A stretch of 64,000 nt of DNA. Source: Isoperla grammatica (Eukaryota; Arthropoda; Insecta; Plecoptera; Perlodidae). Made by a program: the position numbers and the translations under genes. The notes beneath the pieces are model-generated. The model searched no databases, was not told where the DNA came from, and saw only the letters and a list, made by a program, of their open reading frames with translations. Below, one piece after another: positions 1-12,115 of the stretch (the stretch's first letter is position 1; every line of letters begins with the position of its first letter). The stretch lies in the NCBI GenBank assembly GCA_945910005.1, contig OX246744.1, positions 38,927,200-38,991,199 of the forward strand, in the 5' to 3' direction.

Positions 1-1579
1 TATGTTGTCACACAATTGCAAATTGTTATAAGATCATAATCCTATGCCCACATCGGAGTCCCCTGACTTTGATAGATCGTAAACAAATAAGTGTTGAACC
101 TCGAGAGAACCCAATGACACCATTAGATGTAAAGTTCTTTCAAAACTACGCAAAACCACTACAATAGTTTTTGTATGATTGTCACTGAACTGGTTTATAT
201 ACCGCAACCTAATTAATAATAGCACTGTTTCGCAATTCCCAGATGTTTCGAACTTTTCAACCACAATACACTCGCGATATCAGAATATGGACGGTCCGTA
301 TTCATAGTCGTCCCCTACCCCTAGGGGCGCCCGTTGTTGCTACGTACGTGTGTTCTATGTGGGAAATAACATGCATGAAACTGATACCTGGCAACAACGG
401 GCGCCCCCAGAGGGAGGGATGACTATGAGTACGATTTTTATTTATTTACAGGAATATTTCGGCATTTTGAAAATACAATATTCGTTTATTTATTATTTGT
501 TAGTTGATTTACTGATTAATAAATTGCATGTAAATTTACAATAATTATAATAATTTGATTTTCACAATGGCCTGATGTCACTGTAAATAACAACTTTTTA
601 TTCTGGTACCTCGAGTGTTACTGAGGTTGATAAATTCGAAATGTCTGGGAATACATATTTAAATACATACTCTTTATTTGTCACTAGAAGATATAAAACT
701 AGGGGGCAGCAACATGTTGACTAAATAGCTCCTAGAACATATAACAAACTTCCGTCCGACAAAATTATTGAGATACATTTCAAGATTCAAGTATGGAGTC
801 AAAAATTGGCTAAGAATATGCGGTGTCCCGTGTTAATTGCTGTTCTTATGGGGGCTCAAAAAAAATGTTTAATACTTTTTTTAAAATATCTCATTACCGA
901 TGGTGTACATACACATTTTGGTATGTTAAAAAAAAACTGATTCATTGTGTGAGCAACAATAAAATTGTCAATTGTTGAAAATTTACTGTTTCAATTACTT
1001 CTACGAAATAATAACGTTACAACTTATATAATTATTTTGTGTAAAAAATATTGCCTAACTGTATTGTTATTATCCACTCTACTTTAGCAATGCAATTCTT
1101 CGATAAAATTGCGTAATATGGTCTTTTGTTAAAGAATATACACTGAATTAAAAAAATATGTATAGTTTTTTCGTGATGATATACTTTAAATGAAAAGTAT
1201 ATGTTCATATTAAGGGATTTATTTTGTAGCAGAAAAACTCCGTTTCGAGTGGTAAATGCACTTGAATAATAAATGGCTCATGTCAATGGCTGCGTTATTT
1301 TATTTCCTATAAGCACCATAGAAATACCATACTGTAGTAGCTGTAGGTACTATAATAACTCTATGATAAGCACAATGCTTTTACCCGCACTGTACAGTGG
1401 CCGCGTCTCCCTAGCGTCAGCGAAGACAACTTCTAGCAGCAGCTCCCAAGATATCGGCACACCCTCCCCCCTCGCCCCCCCTCACCAACACGCTGCCACA
1501 CAACCCTCTTATCTCTTATTGTATTTAACTTAAAACTGAGCTTATCTCTCTATCATACCTACATCAATTATATTATTAG
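1..1579. other. AT-rich DNA, no gene recognised
   Basis: Apart from the small palindrome at 300-430, no coding exon, RNA gene or clear repeat could be supported here. Short open frames exist but lack recognisable domains or splice context. Confidence 0.5.
300..430. repeat. Short palindromic (foldback) miniature element
   Basis: The two ends are reverse complements: the left side carries TAGGGGCGCCCGTTGTTG and the right side CAACAACGGGCGCCCCC, and the outer CATAGTC/GACTATG also pair. The arms are about 40 bp around a short loop. This looks like a small non-autonomous inverted-repeat element; the superfamily is not assigned. Confidence 0.6.
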
Positions 1580-1700
1580 CAGCCCACAGTGGCTGTCTTG
1601 CTGCCTTTGGTAAACATTGAGCCCATGCATTCTCCAGGTTCGAGTCCTGTTTAGTCATGGATTCCGTATGGAGTGGTTTTTATCTTCATGATTTCACCAC
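1580..1700 (+). repeat. tRNA-derived SINE head (probable)
   Basis: A perfect RNA polymerase III B box, GGTTCGAGTCC, lies at 1637-1647, preceded by a tRNA-like 5' segment. No complete tRNA cloverleaf could be drawn, so this is called a SINE or tRNA pseudogene rather than a tRNA gene. Confidence 0.45.
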
Positions 1701-1946
1701 TCACTGTCTCGATAACCATCGTTGCCAAAATATGATTACGAAAAACTACATACATACCATCATCAACAGTGAGATCAATATAATATATAGACGTCCCTCT
1801 TAGTCTCAGACATAATGTGTAATGTATTATTTTGTAAATTTTATGATTAAAAATTGATTTTAAAATGAAAAAGGTGTTAACTGAAATCTAATTGTTTAAT
1901 TGATAGTTTTAATGCAAAATTATCTATTTTGATGAATATTTCTGTG

Positions 1947-2060
1947 TAGGGCTGCGCTACCATGTGTAATGTAATGCAGAAGGTATAAGGTTCAAATCCC
2001 GGTCGGGGCATGGGTTTCTGTAGTTTGGAACTTGACTTTAATCTATCAATATGGTTCTGT
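1947..2060 (+). repeat. tRNA-derived SINE
   Basis: A B-box-like GGTTCAAATCCC lies at 1989-2000, followed by a tail containing TTTGGAACTTGACTTTA. The same tail follows the tRNA-like head in the SINE at 12152-12300, so both are members of one SINE tail family with different heads. Confidence 0.5.
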
Positions 2061-2175
2061 TGTACCGGTATTTATAAACGGTGAATTTAGAGCCGTCATT
2101 ACAACAAAGCAAATAATTAAAGGTAGTAGCCTATAAATGTCCCCACTGAAAGTCAGTTGTTCTAACTGAGTGGGT

Positions 2176-3065
2176 ATTTATTAATTCATTTATTCATTTA
2201 TGCATTGATTCATTTATTTGTGTATTCATGTACTCATTTATTTATTTATTTATTTATTCATTTATTCATTTATTCATTTATTCATTTATTCATTTATTCA
2301 TTTATTCATTTATTCATTTATTCATTTATTCATTTATTCATTTATTCATTTATTCATTTATTCATTTATTCATTTATTCATTTATTCATTTATTTATTCA
2401 TTAATTCATTTATTTATTCATTTTTTATATATTCATTCATTTATTTATTTATTTATTTATTTAATTATTTATTTATTTATTTATTTATTAATTTATTAAT
2501 TTATTAATTTATTAATTTATTCTATTATTCATTTTTTCAATTATTTATTTATTCATTTATTCATTTATTTATTCATTCATTTATTCATTTATTCATTTAT
2601 TCATTTATTCATTTATTTGACATTTATTCATTCATCTCTATTCATTTGTTCATTCATTCATTCCTTCCTTCATTTATTCATTCAGTTGTTCATTTTATTT
2701 AGTTATTCATTTATTTAGTCATTCAGCAATTTACTTTTTTACTTATTTACTTGTTTACTTGTTTGCTTGATTACTTGTGTACTTGTTTTACTTATTCTTT
2801 ATTTGCTTATTTACTTATTTTACTTATTGAACTTATTCTTTATTTACTTGCTTACCCTTAATTAATTAATTAATTAATTCACTCATTCATTCAGTCATTC
2901 ATTCAGTCATTCATTCGTTCATTCACTCATTCATTCATTCACTCATTCATTCATTCATTCATTCATTCATTCATTCATTCATTCATTCATTCATTCATTC
3001 ATTTATTCAATTATAAATTTATTATCTTATTAAATTATTAATTATTTCTTTATTTACTTATTTAG
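2176..3065. repeat. Tetranucleotide microsatellite tract (ATTT/ATTC)
   Basis: About 0.9 kb of TTTA, TTCA and mixed TTTATTCA repeats, grading into TTAC- and ATTC-rich stretches. The open frames rich in Phe, Ile and Tyr that run through it arise only from the repeat. Confidence 0.95.
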
Positions 3066-3384
3066 GTATTTGCTTGATTCTTGCATTTATTCATTGAACA
3101 ATCTTATAAAAGTTATGTTTTTGACGATACTTAAGAAGTTGCCAATATGACAATACCTTTGGTGTGTACAGGGTGCGAACTGACATCTTGGTAGAGGGAT
3201 GTGGGTAGAAAGGGGTCTGGGGCGAAGCAATAGCCGCCGAAAGGAAATTTTTTTGAGGTATTATTGCGCTCGAGATGGCCTTAGAAGCAATGTGAGGTAT
3301 TATTTTGAAGATATTTTACTCTCGTATTTTAAGCTTTCGCCAATTTTCTTTGTAGTTTTTTTTAACCTATTCCTATATTATTAA

Positions 3385-4165
3385 GCGAGCGAAGCGAGCG
3401 TCTCCACTTGACTCTTATGGCACTTCGTTCTGTTTTTTTTTTTTTTTTTTTTTTTTTATGTCTGCGGATAGCGGTTGAACGGAAACTCCGATCAATTTGA
3501 AATTTGGACCATTCACAAGCCTCGATGTGGATTGAAGGTGTATAGTTTTGAGGCCAAATCGTTTGAAAAGTTACAAAGTTACACCATAGTTACTGCAAAA
3601 TATTTTTCTGAAACAAAATGGCGGCAAAATGTGAGATAGAACTATTTTTTACAGATTTTTCCAGTCACGAATATGTTAATGTAATGGCGATCTGATAAGT
3701 ATTGGCAAAGTTACCGAAAGTTACTCGAAAATATTTTTCTAAAACACAGTAACGGCAAAATGTGAGGTTGCTATCTTGTAGTAAATTTTGGTCCGGTCAC
3801 GAATATACTAATGTAAACGCGATCCGATACGTATTAGAGGCAGAAATTACATTTCTATTGCTGTCAATAACTGTTAGTTCGTTCGTTTCCGTGTCCGGAA
3901 CACCGTTCTAGACAACTAATTAAACTAATTAGTAACGGTGGCGGACCGTGTTGAAAACATAACGACGAAAATTCTTAGCAACGCGCATTGCACTGTATCC
4001 AACAATGTCGGGAAGTATAATAACTATGGAAATTAGAAAAATTTGGTAATGCGCATTCTTGAATTGTAGTAAATTGTTGTTTTTATTAGCTTTGAGAACT
4101 TTTCGCCACAAAGTTCGTAGATATGGACGCGCTCGTTTATCAACGCGTCAAACAGAGCGTTTTCC
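3385..4165 (-). mobile_element. Interspersed repeat family R1, long copy
   Basis: Begins with GCGAGCGAAGCGAGCG and ends near the inverse of GGAAAACGCTCTG. It shares most of its length with the copies at 26454-26964 and 26984-27479, which are in opposite orientation. A 25-base poly-T run lies at 3433-3457. This copy has about 300 bp of extra internal sequence. No transposase or reverse transcriptase is visible, so it is a non-autonomous repeat of unknown class. Confidence 0.6.
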
Positions 4166-4300
4166 TTGTGTAAATTAATGTTGTAACTGTCATTCACCCA
4201 CTTGTTCTTGGCGACGTAAATGAAAGTCTTCGGTACGGGTATCCTAAGTTCTAGTTCACACAAATATTTATTTTAACCAGTCTAGGAATATAGGTGTAAT

Positions 4301-4601
4301 GGTCGGTTCACACAAATGTTTAAGGTTTAAGATTTAAGATTGAACTATAGGAAAACAACGTTAGCGTTCACATCAAAGATTCACATCCAGTGCTAGTTGT
4401 AAGAGCCAGTGTTTAAGGTTTAACAAAGTTGACTAAGATTCAACTTTAGATATGGAATTCTAAGACCAGCCAATGAGAGGTGACCTTTTATAAATTCGGC
4501 CAATTGTAGCCATCCTACTAAAGCAGTTAGAGAAATTCGTTTCTTAAGACAGAATCTTAAATCATTAACCTTAAATCCTTAAACATTTGTGGGGACCGAC
4601 C
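4301..4601. mobile_element. Inverted-repeat miniature element (MITE)
   Basis: The ends are GGTCGGTTCACACAAATGTT and the reverse complement of a closely similar sequence (ACATTTGTGGGGACCGACC). The arms are rich in TTTAAG/CTTAAA. It is about 300 bp with no coding capacity. Confidence 0.65.
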
Positions 4602-5802
4602 ATAAATTGACGCCTTATTTATGAATATTATGAGATAAAGTCATTTGATATGATATAAATGAGATGGGTATCTAGAGGTGGGGATTTAGCCATCCCCGGT
4701 GGGAAGACCTTTCAGTAAAACAGAGCCAGGGATGAAATAACCAGAGGGGGAAATCCCCCTCCCCCCCTCCCTCCCCGTCAATTCGCACCGTGTATGCACC
4801 ATGCAATATGCAGTAGCGTATCCAAAAATTTGAAAATGGCGGACGACCCATAAGCAGTGTTTGCCACTCGATACTTTTTAAAACTACCTAGATATAGATA
4901 CAGCTGAGATACTCTGGTGGAAATGTACCTAGACCCAGACAGATTCCTTTTTAGAAATGTACCTACGTAACTATACAACTACATGATACATTTACATGTA
5001 CCTGCCGGATACAAGATACTTTAAACTGTTTTGTAATTAATATAGAGTTAGTATTTTGAGTAAAATGATGTGTATAAATCTAGATATATCTGAATTGTAT
5101 AAATAATATCAAATAATGTAGCTCGTTTTTTAATTCTTAACGATAAATTAGGCCCATTGGCATTGTACAGTTTGACAGAAACTAGTTACAAAGGAGGTAT
5201 TAATTTCTTTATAATGATTGGCCAAAAGTAACCTAATAATTAAAAGTAGTGGTAAATAATACAATATTGTTCAATCAATAGATATGCAGATTGTCTTATA
5301 CGAGTACGTGGTACTTATTAAGAAGGGAAGATAGGCCTATAATGAACAACATGAATGTATAGAACCAAACACCTGCTTGACGTTACAAACATATATTATC
5401 GAATTGAAATCGAATGCTAGATAGCTGCCCAAAATACAATATTTGTTTAGGATATTTGTTTTTAATATGCTCCGACAAATCATATAATATAAGCCAATCA
5501 GTACCTTGGGAGAGTCGAAGCAACAAAAGAAATAGTATTGGAAAACTATTATTACAAATAAAAAACTATTTTCATGAAATGAATCTAAGATTGAGTCTGA
5601 TTTAAAGAAAATATAGAAGGTAGGAATCGGCGGTGAATTTGTACCACTTTGTAATGGTATCATGGATAAGGTAGAATGTAGATTGACAAAAAGCATGTTA
5701 TTAATTAACATAGTCAGTATATTTTACGATATCATATTTACCGTTCAGGAAGTTTTGGTATAATACGACATGCATGTAGAATTATAAAAAAAATACAGTA
5801 AA
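4602..5802. other. Intergenic DNA, no gene recognised
   Basis: AT-rich sequence with a short C-rich patch near 4755-4777. No exon, RNA gene or confident repeat was identified. Confidence 0.45.
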
Positions 5803-7156
5803 GTCCATTCCTACAAAAGAACGATCCCAGGTAGCAAGAAATTTCCCCTCCTCGTTACCACCACCACTCGGCACGGGTGACACTGCTTGCGAGGCGTTGG
5901 AATGCGGTAGACAGCATGACCCATTGTCCAGGTGTCATTGTTATGAACGCAATTTTTTGATGTAGTTGAAATGATACAATTTCTAATTTATTTTCAGATA
6001 TATGGAATAATGACGTAATATTAATATAAACTGAATTTTGTATTTTTAAAATAGCTTGAAAACTGCCGTATTTAGAGCAAGTAGTAACTATGGTAACGAT
6101 CATGTTAGAAAATATAATATATGATAATTTTATTGATAATATCCTATAAACAACAAACAGAACAAAAACATTTGGTTAGTCGGGTTGATGTTTATAAACA
6201 ACACGCTTCCCAAATCGTTTATTGTACCAATTATACAACAATAGACCATCGCAGATATCTTTGACAGTGCCGGCCTGAGGGACAAAATTAAATTAAATAA
6301 AATATATGATAATTTTATTGATAATATCCTATTATTGTTATTGTTATTGTTAGGATTATTGTTATTATTAATGGCGTTGTATTATGTTTATTATATTCTT
6401 TATTTACAAGATCGTGACCATAAAGTTACTATACTTGCTCTAAATACGGTAGTTATCATGCCAATTTTAAAACATGAGTCAAAGGTGTATTTCATTCATC
6501 TGTCAATCACTCTCGCCGAGGCAAGACGCCTGAAAACTAGTGTGGTTCTAAAAATAACAAAGTTCGGATAAAGTCAAAAGTAAGTAATTATCAGTAGTAT
6601 TATCAGTAAGTAATTATTATTATTTTGTTTTAGCTATATTATACAATCCCGAGAAAACAATCTAAATTTAATTTTGAATTTGAAAATATACTTTTAATGT
6701 AAACGATTTAAGTCTGAAAATCATAATGATGATGAGCACACTGCTTTAAAATGGGCAGTAATCAAGTTATTTTAAAAATACACCTTATTTTATATTAATT
6801 TTACGTGTTTATTCTGCAGTCATTCTTAGCCTCTTGTATTATTATATTTTCTAACATGATCGTAACCATAGTTACTACTTGCTCTAAATACGGCAGTTTT
6901 CAAGCTATTTTAAAAATACAAAATTCAGTTTATATTAATATTACGTCATTATTCCATATATCTGAAAATAAATTAGAAATTGTATCATTTCAACTACATC
7001 AAAAAATTGCGTTCATAACAATGACACCTGGACAATGGGTCATGCTGTCTACCGCATTCCAACGCCTCGCAAGCAGTGTCACCCGTGCCGAGTGGTGGTG
7101 GTAACGAGGAGGGGAAATTTCTTGCTACCTGGGATCGTTCTTTTGTAGGAATGGAC
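5803..7156. mobile_element. Foldback element with about 300 bp terminal inverted repeats
   Basis: The left arm (5803 to about 6112) and right arm (about 6847-7156) are near-perfect reverse complements, starting with GTCCATTCCTACAAAAGAAC. The interior is AT-rich and non-coding, with a roughly 35 bp direct repeat near 6112 and 6299. The next element (7162-8230) is related and abuts it. No transposase was found. Confidence 0.75.
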
Positions 7157-7161
7157 ATCAC

Positions 7162-8230
7162 TTTGTGTTAGGGTTTGCGTACAGTTTTGTGATATGTATT
7201 GAACTGTTTCCACGCTCGCACTGTGGATTGTGTACTAAACGATAGCAAGCCTCGAATATACTTGCCTCGCTGTAACGTACAAGGTGTTGTCGTGGATTAT
7301 GTAATAATTTCCCCTCCCCCTGTCCACCTCCACTCGGTACCGGCTGAGTGCTTGCGAGAAAGATATGCGGGGATTGTTGCGGTCAACATGCCAGGTGTCA
7401 TTGTTTAAAATAGCAATCTTTTGAAGTAGTTAAATGTTACAGTTTCTCAATTACTTCTCAGTTATATGGATTAATCTCGAAAAAATGATATAAAATTAAC
7501 GTTGAGTTTTAAAAATAACTTGAATATTAACAATGTTGGCGTAGTCTGAACATTATAACGATAACGAGACCACTGTTATAAAATTGACAGTTTTCAATCT
7601 ATTTTTTAAATTCAAAATTAATTTTATATCCATTTTTCGTGAACATTCCATATATCTGAGAATTGAGGAATTGTAATATTTAACTACTTAAAAATATTGC
7701 TATTTTAATCAATGACACCTGGCATGTTGCCCGCAACCCTCCCTGTATACCTTTCTCGCAAGCGCTCAGCCGGTACCGAGTGGAGGGTGAAAGGGGGAGG
7801 GGAAATCATTACATAATCCGTGACGACAACACCTCGTACGTTACAGAGAGAGCAGTATAGCAACGAAGCACTCAATAAATTCAAAGTTGTTCTGGATTGG
7901 CCTTGTTGATTCTGGCATCAGACCGCAGGTGTTCGCACTGTCTAATCACTGATTTATGTGTTTCATATTTGAAATATCGATCTTTGAGTGGTTATCGCTC
8001 ACCTGTCGATGGTGTTCGGAGCTTACAGGGTTGTTCAGTCACTTTAAATTGAAGTCCCCCACTGAAAATCAGTCGTGTTACTGAGTGGGTAGACTCTATA
8101 AATACGAATGTATTTATTTGTTTTATTTATAGCTTAGCCGCACCTGCAATACTGGAAGTGCAGTGCGAGCGTGAAAACAGTGACACAACGTTAATACATG
8201 TCACAGAACTGTAAGCAAATCCTAACACAA
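7162..8230. mobile_element. Nested foldback element related to the preceding one
   Basis: The outer ends TTTGTGTTAGG and CCTAACACAAA are inverted, and the adjoining segment containing CACGCTCGCACTG is also mirrored. Inside, about 7270-7850 is a second palindrome around CCTCCACTCGGTACCGGCTG. It shares the AATGACACCTGG motif with the 5803-7156 element, so both belong to one foldback family. Confidence 0.6.
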
Positions 8231-8667
8231 ATTGCAACACCGTACTTTTTGCATAATTCTACGAGCATGTCATATTAAGTCACGACTTCCTAAATGGTGA
8301 ATATGTTATCGTAAGATATACTAACCAGACTTTGAAATATGAGAGTAAATACGGCAAACGTAGCGCGTTTGTAACCAATTATCCGCATTATGAAAATTAT
8401 ACATTCTTCTCCTTGAAGCATCGATTAGGAAGAGAAAACATGGCAGATTAAAGTGCAATTAAGTTCATAAAGCTGCCGCTAATAATTCGTTTGCTATGAC
8501 ATACGACATATCTCGTCTCCCGCCGATGCTAGCGGGTTGGGACTAGTAAGACCTACGTCACGAAAAAAAAAAAACGCGCTCAAGTGAATGTTATTAACTT
8601 GAAAATCGTGTATTGTTAATTCCTCCAAATATCAATGGGGACACTTTGGCTTTCACTAAGTATTACT
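8231..8667. other. Flank outside the left arm
   Basis: Unique AT-rich sequence between the foldback pair and the outer limit of the inverted duplication. No feature recognised. Confidence 0.4.
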
Positions 8668-9163
8668 TAGCTATAAATAGGACCGTTCTTTAAAAAAGAA
8701 CCTGTTAAAAGTCTGTCCGCTAACATTAGAAACGAACTGTTTAGAGCTAATGACCCAAGGTCCGTCGATCCCCTGGCGCTGGTTTCGTAAACCTCAAAGC
8801 TAGGTCTTCTCATGGGCACGAAAATCACCATTCTCGTGCCCACTACTTACAAAAAGTGGTTTATTACTTAATTTTACTTATTTATTATGCAAAATTTGAT
8901 TTCGGAATACTTCACTTAAAAATGAAGATAGACTATAAGTATACATAAATTATTTCAATTAGATGAGATGCTTTTTTGAGCCAGAATTGGTTTTGACAGG
9001 TTAATTCATTTGTTTTACTGAATGATTCTCTCATTTGAATCATGGAGAAATAATTGAATAACATGATTTTTAACATTGTGACAATGGATGGGACGACCTG
9101 ACTTCGGTGTTCGACGAGCCTCCGCCAGGGGATTTACGGACCTTGCTAATGACCAATGTTTGT

Positions 9164-9654
9164 GACCTCGTTCTCATTACTCGAGTTAAAGCAACTCGGG
9201 TTAAACGCGAGTTGCCGACTTGCGTTTTAATTGCACTGTGATACCGTCGTAAGTTAAGTAGTTTGCAACCTTTACACATGGAGCGCTGTAGAAGACACGT
9301 ATTTTGTATGAATTTCAGGCTGGCCAAGTATTGTGCTAAGGAGAGTCCTTTCCGCGTCAGAAAATGTAGACGTTATTAATTCACTTAAAAACAAACTGCA
9401 GTAAACACACGTAGGCCTAGCGTCGGACAACAACAAATTTACTACAAAGTTTTGAGGTTATGTAGTCAGACGAACCATGGTTGGCGACCACGCGGTGTTT
9501 ATACTGACTAGCGTAGCACAATAACGCGAGTAACTCGGAGTTCGGACGCGGGTTGAAAGTGCAACCATCGTAGCAACCTGCGATCGTTCACACGGGGAAA
9601 TTAACCCACGTAACCCACCAACCCGCGTTAAACGCTAGTAATGAGAACGAGGTC
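9164..9654. mobile_element. MITE present only in left arm
   Basis: Flanked by an 18 bp perfect inverted repeat, GACCTCGTTCTCATTACT. The mirror position in the right arm (about 62905) reads straight across an empty site. No coding sequence. Confidence 0.8.
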
Positions 9655-9759
9655 TAATAGACCGTGAAATAGGGTGCGTCTTATAAATAGCCCAATGCCT
9701 GCATACTTGTGTCACTAGTTGCACTGAAACTAGATTATTGTGTTTGTTCTGTGTCTCAG

Positions 9760-11752
9760 GGGTGGCGTCCTACAGCCTCACCATGACCCCGGACTACGTG
9801 CGAGTATCCCATGCCCTGCAGACTGTCACCTTCACCTGCTCTGCTGACGTAGCCCTGGCCGGGTGTCAGTTGTATTGCAACGCGACATAATTGTGTTTGT
9901 TCTGTGTCTCAGGGGTCGCGTCCTACAGCCTCACCATGACCCCGGACCACGTGCGAGTATCCCAAGCCCTCCAGACTGTCACCTACACCTGCTCTGCTGG
10001 CGTAGCCCTGGCCGGGTGTCAGTTGTATTGCAACGCGACATAATTGCGTTTGTTCTGTGTCTCAGGGGTCGCGTCCTACAGCCTCACCATAACCCCGGAC
10101 TACGTGCGAGAATCCCAAGCCCTCCAGACTGTCACCTTCACCTGCTCTGCTGACGTAGCCCTGGCCGGGTGTCAGTTGTATTGCAACGCGACATAATTGT
10201 GTTTGTTCTGTGTCTCAGGGGTGGCGTCCTACAGCCTCACCATGACCCCGGACTACGTGCGAGTATCCCAAGCCCTCCAGACTGTCACCTACACCTGCTC
10301 TGCTGGCGTAGCCCTGGCCGGGTGTCAGTTGTATTGCAACGCGACATAATTGCGTTTGTTCTGTGTCTCAGGGGTCGCGTCCTACAGCCTCACCATAACC
10401 CCGGACTACGTGCGAGAATCCCAAGCCCTCCAGACTGTCACCTTCACCTGCTCTGCTGACGTAGCCCTGGCCGGGTGTCAGTTGTATTGCAACGCGACAT
10501 AATTGTGTTTGTTCTGTGTCTCAGGGGTGGCGTCCTACAGCCTCACCATGACCCCGGACTACGTGCGAGTATCCCAAGCCCTCCAGACTGTCACCTACAC
10601 CTGCTCTGCTGGCGTAGCCCTGGCCGGGTGTCAGTTGTATTGCAACGCGACATAATTGTGTTTGTTCTGTGTCTCAGGGGTCGCGTCCTACAGCCTCACC
10701 ATGACCCCGGACTACGTGCGAGTATCCCAAGCCCTCCAGACTGTCACCTACACCTGCTCTGCTGGCGTAGCCCTGGCCGGGTGTCAGTTGTATTGCAACG
10801 CGACATAATTGTGTTTGTTCTGTGTCTCAGGGGTCGCGTCCTACAGCCTCACTATGGCCCCGGACCACGTGCGAGTATCCCAAGCCCTCCAGACTGTCAC
10901 CTTCACCTGCTCTGCTGGCGTAGCCCTGGCCGGGTGTCAGTTGTATTGCAACGCGACATAATTGTGTTTGTTCTGTGTCTCAGGGGTCGCGTCCTACAGC
11001 CTCACCATAACCCCGGACTACGTGCGAGAATCCCAAGCCCTCCAGACTGTCACCTTCACCTGCTCTACTGGCGTAGCCCTGGCCGGGTGTCAGTTGTATT
11101 GCAACGCGACATAATTGTGTTTGTTCTGTGTCTCAGGGGTCGCGTCCTACAGCCTCACCATGACCCCGGACTACGTGCGAGAATCCCAAGCCCTCCAGAC
11201 TGTCACCTTCACCTGCTCTGCTGGCGTAGCCCTGGCCGGGTGTCAGTTGTATTGCAACGCGACATAATTGTGTTTGTTCTGTGTCTCAGGGGTGGCGTCC
11301 TACATCCTCACCATGACCCCGGACTACGTGCGAGAATCCCAAGCCCTCCAGACTGTCACCTTCACCTGCTCTGCTGGCGTAGCCCTGGCCGGGTGTCAGT
11401 TGTATTGCAACGCGACATAATTGTGTTTGTTCTGTGTCTCAGGGGTGGCGTCCTACATCCTCACCATGACCCCGGACTTCGTGCGAGTATCCCAAGCCCT
11501 CCAGCCAGACTGTCACCTTCACCTGCTCTGCTGGCGTAGCCCTGGCCGGGTGTCAGTTGTCTTGCAACGCGACATAATTGTGTTTGTTCTGTGTCTCAGG
11601 GGTGGCGTCCTACAGCCTCACCATGACCCCGGACCACGTGCGAGTATCCCATGCCCTCCAGACTGTCACCTTCACCTGCTCTGCTGGCGTAGCCCTGGCC
11701 GGGTGTCAGTTGTATTGCCACGCGACATAATTGTGTTTGTTCTGTGTCTCAG
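9760..11752 (+). repeat. 153 bp tandem array of truncated Ig1 exon starts (13 copies)
   Basis: Thirteen units immediately precede the intact Ig1 exon; twelve are 153 bp and one is 157 bp (CCAG duplicated near 11503). Each unit is 110 bp of Ig1 coding sequence, covering residues 1-37 with two cysteines, then 43 bp ending in a pyrimidine-rich 3' splice site, TTCTGTGTCTCAG. In the Ig reading frame each unit runs into TAA a few codons after the truncation. Acceptor AGs end at 9759, 9912, 10065 and so on to 11752. Variants include Tyr/His (TAC/CAC) and Val/Glu (GTA/GAA). The mirror array at 59587-62799 has 21 units. Confidence 0.93.
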
Positions 11753-12115
11753 GGGTGGCGTCCTACAGCCTCACCATGACCCCGGAATACGTGCGAGTAT
11801 CCCGCTACCCCCGCCCTGTCACCTTCACCTGCTCTGCTGGTGTAGCCCTGACCGGGTGTCACTTCACGTGGCGGGACTATAAAGGCAAGGAAGGTCCACT
11901 GCTGGATCTTAGTCAGGGGTCTCTGTCCCAGGCCAACTCTGTCCATCTGACCTCTGAGTTCACCGGCTACAGCTACAGCGGCCGGAGTCTGGGGGCGGGG
12001 GACTGCGGGGTCACCCTGGAGATTGCAAGCAGCAGAAAGAGGTGGATGGTCGCTTGTCGAGTCCGAGTCGGGAACGGTAGCTGGAGCTACGCCTGGGCCG
12101 ACCTCTATGCTGCCG
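11753..12115 (+). CDS. Exon: Ig1 domain, left copy
   Basis: A 363-base exon encoding 121 residues, acceptor TCTCAG before 11753 and donor GTGAGT at 12116, phase 1 at both ends. Ig landmarks: Cys27, Trp40 and Cys102 form the usual core, and Cys36 with Cys85 (in GDCGV) look like a second bridge. It is the last and only full-length unit after 13 truncated copies. Its first 37 residues differ from the array consensus (for example SRYPRPVTF in place of SQALQTVTF). About 35 of 121 residues differ from the right-arm Ig1. Confidence 0.88.

Noticed and set aside
2205..2507. 100-codon Phe/Ile/Tyr-rich open frame
   Set aside because: Pure translation of a tetranucleotide microsatellite.
9682..9689. TATAAATA as promoter of the left gene
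   Set aside because: The right arm reads TTGTAGATA at the mirror position, and the nearest ATG (9695) reaches a stop after a few codons.
10475..11539. 354-codon open frame over the 153 bp array
   Set aside because: It is in the wrong frame for the Ig domain and stays open only because the unit is a multiple of three with one stop-free frame. Same for 60111-60707, 61182-61442 and 62100-62819 on the other strand.
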